From the NCBI RefSeq assembly GCF_026012015.1, contig NZ_BRXR01000001.1, positions 1,024,001 to 1,088,000 on the forward strand: a stretch of DNA of 64,000 nt, read 5' to 3'. Source of the stretch: Clostridium omnivorum. GTDB taxonomy: Bacteria > Bacillota > Clostridia > Clostridiales > Clostridiaceae. Below the pieces are notes generated by a model, which worked only from the letters and a program-made list of their open reading frames with translations, ran no database searches and was not told the DNA's origin. This document shows, one piece after another, positions 7,786-16,169 of this stretch. The translations under genes and the position numbers were made by a program. Position 1 is the first letter of the stretch. Each line of letters starts with the position of its first letter.

Positions 7786-9518
7786 TATTCCACCTCGCCA
7801 TTAAACTGTGAATTATATATTTCCCTATACACTTCACACTTTTCCAGCAGTTCATCATTGTTTCCTATGGACACAATTTCACCATCATCCATAACAATTA
7901 TCTTATCAGCGTTTTTAATTGTAGCTATTCTTTGTGTAACTACAACAACAGTCATATTACTTGTACTTTCCTTTAGCTGCTTTCTAAGTGCTGCATCCGT
8001 TGCATAGTCTAGAGCACTTGAACTGTCATCTAAAATAAGTACCTTAGGTTTTTTCACTAGCGCTCTTGCTATGGTAAGTCTCTGCTTTTGGCCACCTGAT
8101 AAATTAATTCCACCTTGAGAAATCAGCGTATTATATCCATCAGGCAGCCTTTTTATAAAATCATTTGACTGTGCAGTTTTAGCTGCTTCAACTATTTCTT
8201 CTATACTTGCACTTTCATTGCCCCACCTTATGTTTTCAATAACAGTACCAGTAAATAAAACAGCCTTTTGGGCTACAAGTCCTATGTTTTTTCTTAGTTC
8301 CTTCTGAGACTGCTCTCTTACATCTATGCCATTTATTAATACTGCACCTTCTGAAACATCATAAAAACGACAAATTAAATTAATTAATGTAGTTTTCCCA
8401 GAGCCTGTAGAGCCAATGATTCCAACAGTCTCTCCCTGATTTATTTTAAAGGAAATATTTCTTAAGGCATATTCAGAAGCTTCCTTATAAGAAAAGCTCA
8501 CATTTTTAAATTCTATTAATGCTTCCCTTTTAATCCCATTAATAACCGCATTTTTATCTGATCTGTCTACTACAGAAGGTTCAGCAGCTAAGACTTCATT
8601 AACACGATTAGCAGAAGCTGCAGCCTTGGTAAAGGTAATTACTAAATTTGCTAACACAATTAGTGCTGATAAAATAATATTTATGTAATTTATATAAGCA
8701 ATTATTTCTCCTTGAGTCATGCTTCCTGAATATACCTGTACTCCGCCAAACCATAATACTGCTGCAACGCCTAAATTTATTATTACAATTGTCACTGGGT
8801 TTAATAGTGCAGATATCCTACCCACTGCAATCGCAGTTTCTGCATATTCTCTATTTACTTTATTGAATCTTTTTCTTTCATTATCAATCCTAGCAAAGGC
8901 TCTAACCACTCTCACCCCAGATAAATTTTCCCTTACCACAGTAGAAACTCCATCAAGCCTTTTTTGAACATTTTTATATAGCGGAATAGTCTTTGACATT
9001 ATCATATATAGAGTTCCTGCAAAAACAGGCATAATAACAAATAAAATTATAGACAGCTTTAAATTTATTGCCATTGCCATAATAAGTCCGCCTATACACA
9101 AAAATGGAACTCTAATTACAAGTCTTATAAGCATAGCTACTGCGAACTGAAGCTGATTTACATCACTAGTAATTCTATTAACCAAAGAAGTAGTTCCAAA
9201 CATATCTATTTCATTAAAAGAAAATTCACCTATCTTTTCAAATATCCTATTTCTAAGGTCTGTTCCAAAACCTTGGGACACAATTGATGCATAGTACTGG
9301 CATACATATGCTGAACCTGCACCTATAATTGCAGTTAATATCATAAGTGCTCCTATTTTAAAAACATATCCTGAATTACCAGCCTTTACACCATAGTCAA
9401 TAAGTCTAGCCATGAAGAATGGAATAAGTAATTCTAAGATTGCTTCTAGCAGTTTAAATGCCGGGCCAAGTATTACCTGCTTTTTATATGGTTTTAAAAA
9501 TTTTATCAGCTTAAACAC
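7785..9518 (-). CDS. Heterodimeric ABC exporter, subunit with the degenerate ATP site
   Basis: 577 residues: six-helix exporter domain then ATPase domain. Walker A is GSTGSGKTT and the signature is LSGGQKQRL. The Walker B reads VLILDDSSSALD, with Asp in place of the catalytic Glu, and the H-loop reads VVVTQRIAT, with Gln in place of His. These changes mark the degenerate site of a heterodimeric exporter. I take the GTG at 9518 as start because GGAGG lies eight bases upstream. The longer frame would begin at a TTG that overlaps that ribosome site. First gene of a two-gene operon. Confidence 0.9.
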   Translation of the reverse strand: MFKLIKFLKPYKKQVILGPAFKLLEAILELLIPFFMARLIDYGVKAGNSGYVFKIGALMILTAIIGAGSAYVCQYYASIVSQGFGTDLRNRIFEKIGEFSFNEIDMFGTTSLVNRITSDVNQLQFAVAMLIRLVIRVPFLCIGGLIMAMAINLKLSIILFVIMPVFAGTLYMIMSKTIPLYKNVQKRLDGVSTVVRENLSGVRVVRAFARIDNERKRFNKVNREYAETAIAVGRISALLNPVTIVIINLGVAAVLWFGGVQVYSGSMTQGEIIAYINYINIILSALIVLANLVITFTKAAASANRVNEVLAAEPSVVDRSDKNAVINGIKREALIEFKNVSFSYKEASEYALRNISFKINQGETVGIIGSTGSGKTTLINLICRFYDVSEGAVLINGIDVREQSQKELRKNIGLVAQKAVLFTGTVIENIRWGNESASIEEIVEAAKTAQSNDFIKRLPDGYNTLISQGGINLSGGQKQRLTIARALVKKPKVLILDDSSSALDYATDAALRKQLKESTSNMTVVVVTQRIATIKNADKIIVMDDGEIVSIGNNDELLEKCEVYREIYNSQFNGEVE

Positions 9519-9672
9519 AAGCACTTCCTCCAATTCTATTTTGTATCTATAAATAATTTCCCTTGTTATCTGTATCTAAATACGTTATTATAATATCACA
9601 AATTATGACATACAAAAAATATTTAATATATATGCATTCCATACAATTTTTATATGATAGGAGGTTTAATAA

Positions 9673-10539
9673 TTGGATATTAAGCAACTTAAATACTTTC
9701 TAACTATTGCAGAGGAGGAACAGATAACCTCAGCTGCTAAAAAGCTGAATATGTCTCAGCCGCCACTGAGCTATCAACTTAAAACTCTGGAGGATGAACT
9801 AGGTGTAAGGCTAGTAGATAGGGGGAGTAAGAAAATTCACCTCACTGACGCAGGACAAGTCTTGAGGAACCGTGCTGAGCAAATTGTTGAACTTACTGAG
9901 GTTACATATAAAGAATTAAGAGATTTAAGCAAGGGCATGCAGGGAACATTATCTATAGGCACAGTTTCCTCTTCAGGCCCTACACTATTTGATAAAAGAT
10001 TAAAGATATTTCATGACGTATATCCTTTAGTTAATTTTGAAATATATGAGGGCAACACCTATAAAATAATTGAGTATCTCCATAATGGATTAATACAAAT
10101 AGGAATTGTAAGGACTCCATTTAATATGGAAGGCTTTGATTACATTCTAGCTGATCCAGAACCTATGGTAGCAGTAATGAGTCAAACTCTTGACTGGGAC
10201 AATAAAAATGAAAAAATTTCACTTTTGGAACTAAAAGATAAGCCATTAATTGTTTACAGGAGATTTGAAGCTCTGATAAAAGAGAGATGTGAAAGCGCTG
10301 GCTTTGAACCAAAGTTTTTCTGCAAAAATGATGATGCCAGAACTACTTTGCTATGGGCTGCATCTGGACTTGGAATCGGAATTGTACCATATTCTGCAAT
10401 TAATCTTGTTCCAAATAACAATCTAAAACTTAAGATAATAGAAGATTCTTTTCTTCAATCACAAATTGCAGCAATTTGGATAAAAGATAAATATATATCT
10501 ACTAGTGCCAAACACTTTTTAGATATTTTTAGAGGTTAG
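9673..10539 (+). CDS. LysR family transcriptional regulator
   Basis: 288 residues. N-terminal winged helix-turn-helix at about 1-60 (QITSAAKKLNMSQPPLSYQL) and a periplasmic-binding-like effector domain (about 90-288). The TTG start at 9673 follows AGGAGGTT at good spacing and gives the standard LysR opening MDIKQLKYF. It is divergent from the ABC exporter across 154 bases, the classical arrangement for a LysR regulator and its target, but no effector can be deduced. A bidirectional terminator separates it from the MFS gene. Confidence 0.92.
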   Translation: MDIKQLKYFLTIAEEEQITSAAKKLNMSQPPLSYQLKTLEDELGVRLVDRGSKKIHLTDAGQVLRNRAEQIVELTEVTYKELRDLSKGMQGTLSIGTVSSSGPTLFDKRLKIFHDVYPLVNFEIYEGNTYKIIEYLHNGLIQIGIVRTPFNMEGFDYILADPEPMVAVMSQTLDWDNKNEKISLLELKDKPLIVYRRFEALIKERCESAGFEPKFFCKNDDARTTLLWAASGLGIGIVPYSAINLVPNNNLKLKIIEDSFLQSQIAAIWIKDKYISTSAKHFLDIFRG

Positions 10540-10600
10540 ATTATAATGATATTTTAAAATGGTTAAATAAAACAATAAGTTACAAAACTGATGATATATA

Positions 10601-10626
10601 AAAACTCGGGTTCACACCCGAGTTTT
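10601..10626. terminator. Bidirectional terminator
   Basis: AAAACTCGGGT and ACCCGAGTTTT pair with a short TCAC loop. Flanking ATATA/TATAT extends the stem. It lies between the convergent LysR and MFS genes. Confidence 0.9.
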
Positions 10627-10642
10627 ATATATTTTATTAATT

Positions 10643-12082
10643 TTATGCTGCATTTTCTTCTTGAGACCAAACTGGCTCTGGTCCTCTCAGATAAGATATT
10701 ACAGCAGCGATTATACTGAATATAAAGGATATAGTAAAAGCCATTCTTAATCCTGAAACAAATTGTCCAATGGCAATACCTTCTGAACCTACTTGAGTGC
10801 CTATAAATAAGGCCTGCATTGCATCTGGTGATATACTAGAAGATATTATTGCCATAGATATAGCTATACTTAATACATTTCCAGCATTAGTTGCCATTGT
10901 TCTAACGCCTGCAGCTACTCCTCTTTTATTGGCAGGAACCATACCCATTATGGCACTTGTATTTGGTGAGAAGAACATTCCAGAGCCTATTCCCATAATA
11001 AGCATCCATATAACAAGTTCTGCTACTGATGTTGTGGATGTTATAAACATCATACCAAGCAACCCTATTGCTGATACTAGTAGTCCTACGGAACTTAAAA
11101 TTCTTGCACCATATTTGTCTGATAAATATCCGCTAATTGGAGAAATTATCATCATTGATATAGCCATAGGGGCTAATAGCATACCAGCAACTATTGGGTC
11201 AATTCCCTTAATTCCTTGAAAGAAAAATATAAGCAGGAAGGTAACTGCCCCTCTAGCCACACCATTCAAAAGATTACTTGCATAGGCAAAAGCTAATACC
11301 CTTGTTTTTAAAAGCCTTAAATCAAGCATAGGCTCCTCTGTTTTATTTTCTATTCTAACAAACCACCATAAAAGTGCTATAGAAACTGCAATAAGACCTA
11401 TTACAGCAAAGTTGAACCACCCAATAAATCCGCCAAAGGATAATGCTACTAAAAGTGCTAGCATACCAGTTGAAAATGTTAATGTACCTTTTATATCAAA
11501 TTTTTGTTTTTCTGATAGTACGCTTGTCTCCTTAAGCTGAAATGCAGCCCAAAGAGTTCCTATAATGCCTATTGGAATATTTATATAAAATATACTTCTC
11601 CAGCCTACATTTATCAAAAAACCACCTAATATTGGTCCTATAACTGAAGCTATACTTATAATCATGCTATTAATCCCTAAAGCCTTTCCAAGTTCTTTTT
11701 TAGGAAATGCATCTGCCACTATTGCAGTACTATTAGCCACCATTAAAGAGCCCCCAACTGCTTGGATTAATCTATATATTAAAAGCTGTACTCCTGTTTG
11801 AGATATTGCGCATAGCAAGGATGCAACAGTAAATAGCGCAAAGCCACTTACGTAAAGCTTCTTTCTACCTACCATATCGGCCATTCTTCCTATAGATGGA
11901 ACTAATATAGTCATAGCAAGCATATATCCCATGATTGTCCAAGTAACAACGTTCATACTTGCATTTAAGTCTTTCATTATAACCGGAAGTGCTATCATTA
12001 ATGTGCTTCCACTTAATACAGAAAATAGTGCACCTATAGTTGTACAGGAAAGTGCTATCCATTTATAATTATCTTTCTTCAT
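10643..12082 (-). CDS. MFS drug exporter, DHA2 family (EmrB/QacA type, 14 TM)
   Basis: 479 residues with about 14 hydrophobic segments. The typical DHA2 signatures are visible: LDATVV-type first helix replaced by SGSTLMIALPVIM, then GRMADMVGRKKLYVSGF between helices 2 and 3 and the motif-C-like IGPILGGFL stretch in helix 5. It exports drugs or other amphiphiles by proton antiport. It follows a MerR regulator gene by 21 bases in the same direction, so the pump and regulator form one autoregulated operon. The effector is likely also a substrate, by analogy with Bmr/BmrR and Mta. Confidence 0.9.
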   Translation of the reverse strand: MKKDNYKWIALSCTTIGALFSVLSGSTLMIALPVIMKDLNASMNVVTWTIMGYMLAMTILVPSIGRMADMVGRKKLYVSGFALFTVASLLCAISQTGVQLLIYRLIQAVGGSLMVANSTAIVADAFPKKELGKALGINSMIISIASVIGPILGGFLINVGWRSIFYINIPIGIIGTLWAAFQLKETSVLSEKQKFDIKGTLTFSTGMLALLVALSFGGFIGWFNFAVIGLIAVSIALLWWFVRIENKTEEPMLDLRLLKTRVLAFAYASNLLNGVARGAVTFLLIFFFQGIKGIDPIVAGMLLAPMAISMMIISPISGYLSDKYGARILSSVGLLVSAIGLLGMMFITSTTSVAELVIWMLIMGIGSGMFFSPNTSAIMGMVPANKRGVAAGVRTMATNAGNVLSIAISMAIISSSISPDAMQALFIGTQVGSEGIAIGQFVSGLRMAFTISFIFSIIAAVISYLRGPEPVWSQEENAA

Positions 12083-12103
12083 TTCATGTCCTCCATTAGT
12101 ATA

Positions 12104-12508
12104 TTATTTGCTGCGATCTAATTCTTCCAACCTTTCAAGAAGTTCTTCATATTTATTCATAGCTCTATTTAGAATTTTCTGTTTCCCCTCAACAAGCTTG
12201 ATTTGCTCTTTAATTATTTCCTTAGATTTGTTTACTAGTTCCACATCCTGCTTCTCCCCCCTAAATATACTCTTTAAATCCATTTCAAGCTCAAAAATAT
12301 CCCTTACTTCATTTAGAGAGAAGCCTAAAGTGTCTCTTAGTTCTCTAATCCTTACAATTTTTTCTACATCTTCTTCTGTATACATTCTGTAAGAGGACTC
12401 AGTCCTAACTGGCTTTATTAGTTTAATATCCTCATAATATCTTATAGCCCTTTTAGTGAGGCCAGTTCTTGTAGCAACTTCTTCAATTCTATAATATTTA
12501 CTCTCCAT
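12104..12508 (-). CDS. MerR family transcriptional regulator
   Basis: 134 residues: winged helix-turn-helix at the N-terminus (YRIEEVATRTGLTKRAIRYY), then a long dimerisation coiled coil (about 75-130), and no large C-terminal ligand domain. It leads the operon with the DHA2 pump. The operator-promoter at 12529-12564 lies just upstream. There are no paired cysteines of the metal-sensing MerR kind, so a drug or stress signal is more likely than a metal. Confidence 0.92.
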   Translation of the reverse strand: MESKYYRIEEVATRTGLTKRAIRYYEDIKLIKPVRTESSYRMYTEEDVEKIVRIRELRDTLGFSLNEVRDIFELEMDLKSIFRGEKQDVELVNKSKEIIKEQIKLVEGKQKILNRAMNKYEELLERLEELDRSK

Positions 12509-12528
12509 AATATCACCCGCCGTTAAAT

Positions 12529-12564
12529 ATTTTACTCTTCTATAACCTTAACGCCAAGGTTATA
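12529..12564 (-). promoter_or_regulatory. Promoter and MerR-type operator
   Basis: On the minus strand TTGGCG (12552-12557) and TAAAAT (12529-12534) are 17 bases apart. Overlapping the -35 is an inverted repeat, TATAACCTT (12541-12549) and AAGGTTATA (12556-12564). A further AAGGTTAT half-site occurs at 12629-12636. It drives the MerR/MFS operon. Confidence 0.7.
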
Positions 12565-12652
12565 GTTTTTTTAATTCTCTTCTTACCTTTTTATATTTGT
12601 ACCGTTTATCTTTTATTGCTTGATAGCTAAGGTTATTCTATATACTTATTAA

Positions 12653-12688
12653 AAAAAGGAATTTTGCCTTTGGGCAAAATTCCTTTTT
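12653..12688. terminator. Strong intrinsic terminator
   Basis: Perfect 16-bp arms (AAAAAGGAATTTTGCC and its complement) around TTTG, with T-runs in both directions. It ends the DUF2207 transcript on the minus strand. Confidence 0.92.
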
Positions 12689-12690
12689 AA

Positions 12691-12757
12691 CCTCTTACCT
12701 CTTACCTCTTACCTCTTACCTCTTACCTCTTACCTCTTACCTCTTACCTCTTACCTC
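12691..12757. repeat. Heptanucleotide tandem repeat, 9.5 copies of CCTCTTA
   Basis: Nine exact copies of CCTCTTA (TAAGAGG on the other strand) plus CCTC. It fills the whole gap between the stop codon of the DUF2207 gene (12759) and its terminator. All copies are identical, which points to recent slippage. Confidence 0.98.
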
Positions 12758-12758
12758 A

Positions 12759-14522
12759 TTAAAATCCTCCAGCTCCTCCGCCACCGCCGCTGTCAAAACC
12801 TCCACTGCTGTCACTGGAGCTAAAGCTTCCGCTGTATTCTGTATTTTTAAGTGATGTTTCAAAGGAATTATAAAAGCTATCATCATCACTACTCATTACA
12901 TAATACATAGCCCAAAAGCTTGAATCTGTTACCTCAATATCATTTTCTTCCTTTGGAGTTATTTTATCAAGCAGATCACTTCTTAACCCCATTGAAACTG
13001 CATATATAAGATATATTTCCCCTTGCATAGGTTCCTTTTGGAGCTCCTCAATTTCATACTTGTTCAATTTTTTAATTCTTCTCTTCATGTTATTCCACAG
13101 CGCTAACTGTAATTCACTCTCTAGTGTTCTAGTATTAATTAAAAAAACAGCTGCAAAAGTTAATGAAGAAGCAATAATACTTATAAAGCCGTACATATTT
13201 CCCAAAGAAATCAAAAATATAGCCGCTGCTATTAGTATAATCTCAAATATAATTACAAAGCTTTTCAGATTGCCGGCCTTTTTATCCCGGAGATTAAGTT
13301 TATCTGCTTCAAGCTTTACTTCGCCTCTCCAAAGTGCAAATTGCCTTCTGAGATCATTAGGCTTGTTCTTACTGTAATTTTTTATGGTGTCTAAGCTTAC
13401 AGAATTTCCATCTCCTATTTCATCTATAAGCAGATGCATTAAATATGCTTCATGTTTATATGTATTATCATCTTTTTTCCTTATCCTTTTAATTTTATAT
13501 TCATCAGTTTTACCCTCAATGCTTAAATACCCTCGTCTTGAAAGTTCCATAACGGCAGCCATTAAATCATTTGGCATTAATCTCTCTTTTGCATTATAAG
13601 CTAATATAGCTGGATTATAATTTGCAATATCTTTTGCTGCCAATAAATCCTCTATATTGGAATATTTTTTTCTACTAACAAAAATGTAGCCAATAATTAA
13701 TAAGCTTACAACACTCATAAGAAGAGCAATAATTTTTGTATCCTCTATAAGCTTTTGTCTTTCTCTTTCCTTTTCTATTTTTTCATTAGCATATCTATTT
13801 TCTTCTGCCATTATGCTTTCAAATTTGTTTTCATTACTACTTACTTTAGCCTGTGGGATTAGTTCTTTAGGAAATAAGGTTCTAACCTCCACATATCTTC
13901 CTTTTGGTACGTTTAAAGCTGAGAAATTTATAATTCTATCGTCCTTTATTTTCCATGCTCCATCTAAAGGTCCATGCGCAAAAACCTTCATCTCTTCCTT
14001 TTTTGATCCATTAGGAAGTACTACATTAATTTGCAGATTGTCTATTTTCGTTTCATTACTGCTGCCTATGAACTTCCAATATAGCTCCCCAATATCATTA
14101 TATTTTTTTACTGCTCCAGGAATTTTATAAGTTATTCTAAAGTTTTTTATCTCATCTTTTGATGGAGAATATATTTTTAATTTTACACTGTTAGACTTAT
14201 TTTCTATGCTATATACTCCTTTGTCTCCATTGCTAGCTGATTTCACTTCCTTATAAGCCGCTTCACTTCCTTTAAGCTCTGAAACAGTTATATTTGAAAT
14301 GCCTTCTGCTTTATCAAAAGAAATGTCCTTATATACACCATTATACTTACCTGAAATATCAAAACTGAGATCTTCAACGGCACTCATTGAGCCATCCTGA
14401 TTAATTTCAGCTTTAATAATATCGCTTTTTAGCTTTATTTCCTCTGCTTGAACTTTACTGCTTAATAGCACTGTAAAAACAATAGCTATAAAAATTCCAA
14501 TCCCCCATTTGTTTAATCTCAA
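12759..14522 (-). CDS. DUF2207-type membrane protein with glycine-rich C-terminus
   Basis: 587 residues. An N-terminal signal sequence (about 1-26, ending KVQA) precedes an extracytoplasmic beta-rich region (about 27-235). One membrane segment follows at about 265-285, then a cytoplasmic winged-helix-like stretch, a pair of membrane helices at about 425-465, and a low-complexity tail ending GGGGGAGGF. This order is that of the DUF2207 (YciQ-like) family, whose function is unknown. The Gly-rich tail is common in that family. The gene stands alone with its own terminator, and the tandem repeat lies directly after the stop codon. Confidence 0.85.
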   Translation of the reverse strand: MRLNKWGIGIFIAIVFTVLLSSKVQAEEIKLKSDIIKAEINQDGSMSAVEDLSFDISGKYNGVYKDISFDKAEGISNITVSELKGSEAAYKEVKSASNGDKGVYSIENKSNSVKLKIYSPSKDEIKNFRITYKIPGAVKKYNDIGELYWKFIGSSNETKIDNLQINVVLPNGSKKEEMKVFAHGPLDGAWKIKDDRIINFSALNVPKGRYVEVRTLFPKELIPQAKVSSNENKFESIMAEENRYANEKIEKERERQKLIEDTKIIALLMSVVSLLIIGYIFVSRKKYSNIEDLLAAKDIANYNPAILAYNAKERLMPNDLMAAVMELSRRGYLSIEGKTDEYKIKRIRKKDDNTYKHEAYLMHLLIDEIGDGNSVSLDTIKNYSKNKPNDLRRQFALWRGEVKLEADKLNLRDKKAGNLKSFVIIFEIILIAAAIFLISLGNMYGFISIIASSLTFAAVFLINTRTLESELQLALWNNMKRRIKKLNKYEIEELQKEPMQGEIYLIYAVSMGLRSDLLDKITPKEENDIEVTDSSFWAMYYVMSSDDDSFYNSFETSLKNTEYSGSFSSSDSSGGFDSGGGGGAGGF

Positions 14523-14662
14523 TATAATCCCCCCTTAAAGCTTGTATATTTTATCATGCATATATAAAATTTTACCATAAATTAATACAACATTTCTATA
14601 TAATGTCATAATCATATACTTTTTAATCATGAAATGATTTTATGTACAAAAATTGCACAAAT

Positions 14663-14699
14663 GAATAAGCAGCTAAAATTGAATTTTAGCTGCTTATTC
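14663..14699. terminator. Terminator after the YitT-type gene
   Basis: Perfect 18-bp arms (GAATAAGCAGCTAAAATT and complement) with a single central base, 15 bases after the stop at 14714. Confidence 0.8.
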
Positions 14700-14713
14700 A
14701 TAATTATCTAAAT

Positions 14714-15568
14714 TTATAAAGCAGGTTTTAAAAATCCTTTACCTCTTATCTCTTCAGCTTCTGAAATAGAAATTAACGCATTGCTGTCTATTTTTTCAAC
14801 TAAACCTTTTATATGATTTAATTCTTTTGTAGTCAACAAGCTATAAATTATCTTTTTCTTTTCGCCTGAATATGACCCTTCTCCATAAAGATAAGTAGTT
14901 CCTCTGCCTGTTTCTTTCATTATCATATTTGACATTTCTTTTTCCTTTTCAGTAACAATCATGATAATCTTTTTTTGCTCAAACCCTGATATAACTTTAT
15001 CTATCACTATTGATTTTACAAACATTAAAACCACAGTATAAAGAGTTAGTTCAAGATTTGTGAAAAATACTCCTAATAGTACAATAGCTCCATTTAATAT
15101 GAAATACAAAGTGGACATCTTTGCTCCATTTTTATTTCTGATTATCACTGCTATTATATCAGTACCTCCTTGCGAAGCTCTATTTCTAAATATTAATCCC
15201 ATTCCAAATCCGCTAATCACAGCACCAAATAAAGTAGAAATAAACAAATCCTTTACTACGAAAATGCTAGATATATTTTTTGTCAATACTAGAAATATGG
15301 ACATTGTTACCATACCTATCATACTAAAAAATACAAAATCCTTGTCTACCTTTTTAAGTCCCAATATGAATATAGGTATATTCAATATAAAAACCCAATA
15401 TCCTGATGGTACATTGGTTATATATTGCGTTAGTAGTGAAATCCCAGCTATTCCTCCGCTTAAAAGCCTATGAGGAGCTATAAAAATATTTATTGCTATC
15501 GCATATAGAAGACTCCCCAAGCTTACTAAAGCTATTCTTTTAAAAAAGTCCTTTTTTTCTTTTACCAT
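14714..15568 (-). CDS. YitT family membrane protein (DUF2179 C-terminal domain)
   Basis: 284 residues. Five or six membrane helices in the first 190 residues contain the family signatures GGIAGIS, GYWVFILNIPIF and GFGMGLIFRNRASQGGTDIIA. A cytoplasmic DUF2179 domain (about 200-284) follows. Members are uncharacterised inner-membrane proteins. The gene is the only one downstream of the cobalamin riboswitch at 15785-15965, with an intrinsic terminator between, so its transcription may be B12-controlled. That would suggest a transport role linked to cobalamin or a cobalamin-sparing pathway, which is inference. GAGAGAAGG precedes the ATG. Confidence 0.88.
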   Translation of the reverse strand: MVKEKKDFFKRIALVSLGSLLYAIAINIFIAPHRLLSGGIAGISLLTQYITNVPSGYWVFILNIPIFILGLKKVDKDFVFFSMIGMVTMSIFLVLTKNISSIFVVKDLFISTLFGAVISGFGMGLIFRNRASQGGTDIIAVIIRNKNGAKMSTLYFILNGAIVLLGVFFTNLELTLYTVVLMFVKSIVIDKVISGFEQKKIIMIVTEKEKEMSNMIMKETGRGTTYLYGEGSYSGEKKKIIYSLLTTKELNHIKGLVEKIDSNALISISEAEEIRGKGFLKPAL

Positions 15569-15659
15569 TTAACATGCCTTCTCTCTATTAATTTTATATA
15601 GTGAGCATTGGCAGCAGTTTTCTTAAATTAGAAGAAAAGTATACATTAAATTAAAACAA

Positions 15660-15684
15660 AAAAGGCCTTTATGAAAAGCCTTTT
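15660..15684 (-). terminator. Terminator between cobalamin riboswitch and YitT gene
   Basis: On the minus strand AAAAGGC pairs with GCCTTTT across an 11-base loop, followed by TTTGTTTT. An upstream segment (15715-15726, AAAAGCTTTATG on the minus strand) can pair with its right half (CATAAAGGCCTTTT), a possible antiterminator. Confidence 0.75.
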
Positions 15685-15784
15685 ACAGTATCTTAAATAT
15701 CTTAATAAAATAAACATAAAGCTTTTACACTTATGCATTCTTACATATTCAATGTACACTAAATTACAGATACCACAATTTCTT

Positions 15785-15965
15785 TCCCTCCGAAAGCTTG
15801 CTGCAAAATCCTAGGCAGGTCTCCTGACTCTAGCTTTATCCTCCTCTTTCCTTCCCAACTTTTCAGCCAGTGGTTAACAAGATTTGTAGGCTATCACAGT
15901 AGCGGGGGCTGTTGTGGCTTTTACCACATTCCCTTTTAATTTCATATTAATAGAAAACCTAAAAT
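15785..15965 (-). ncRNA. Cobalamin riboswitch
   Basis: Read on the minus strand, the conserved blocks run AAAAGGGAATGTGGTAAAAG, CCACAACAGCCCCCGCTACT, GTGAT, AACCACTGGCTGA, TTGGGAAGG and GAGTCAGGAGACCTGCC. This is the standard B12 aptamer. The exact ends are approximate. The nearest downstream gene in the same direction is the YitT-type gene at 14714-15568. The 600 bases between 15569 and 16169 hold only this aptamer and its terminator. Confidence 0.95.
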
Positions 15966-16169
15966 TTATTATTCACTTATATCTTTATATTAATTGTATT
16001 TTAAAAGCACACATAATTCAAATTTCATATCCTGCTATTTTCACAGTTATAATGCTTTTACACTTAAAATGCTTCCTATTTTGACGGATATCCTTCATTT
16101 TTGTATGTTCTTTGTTATTTTATGACTAAAATCATTCATAAAGTTCTGAAAATCTGCTTCTCATCTCTG

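Noticed and set aside
12691-12757. Regularly repeated short array, possibly a CRISPR
   Set aside because: Units are 7 bp with no spacers and no cas genes in the window; it is a simple tandem repeat.
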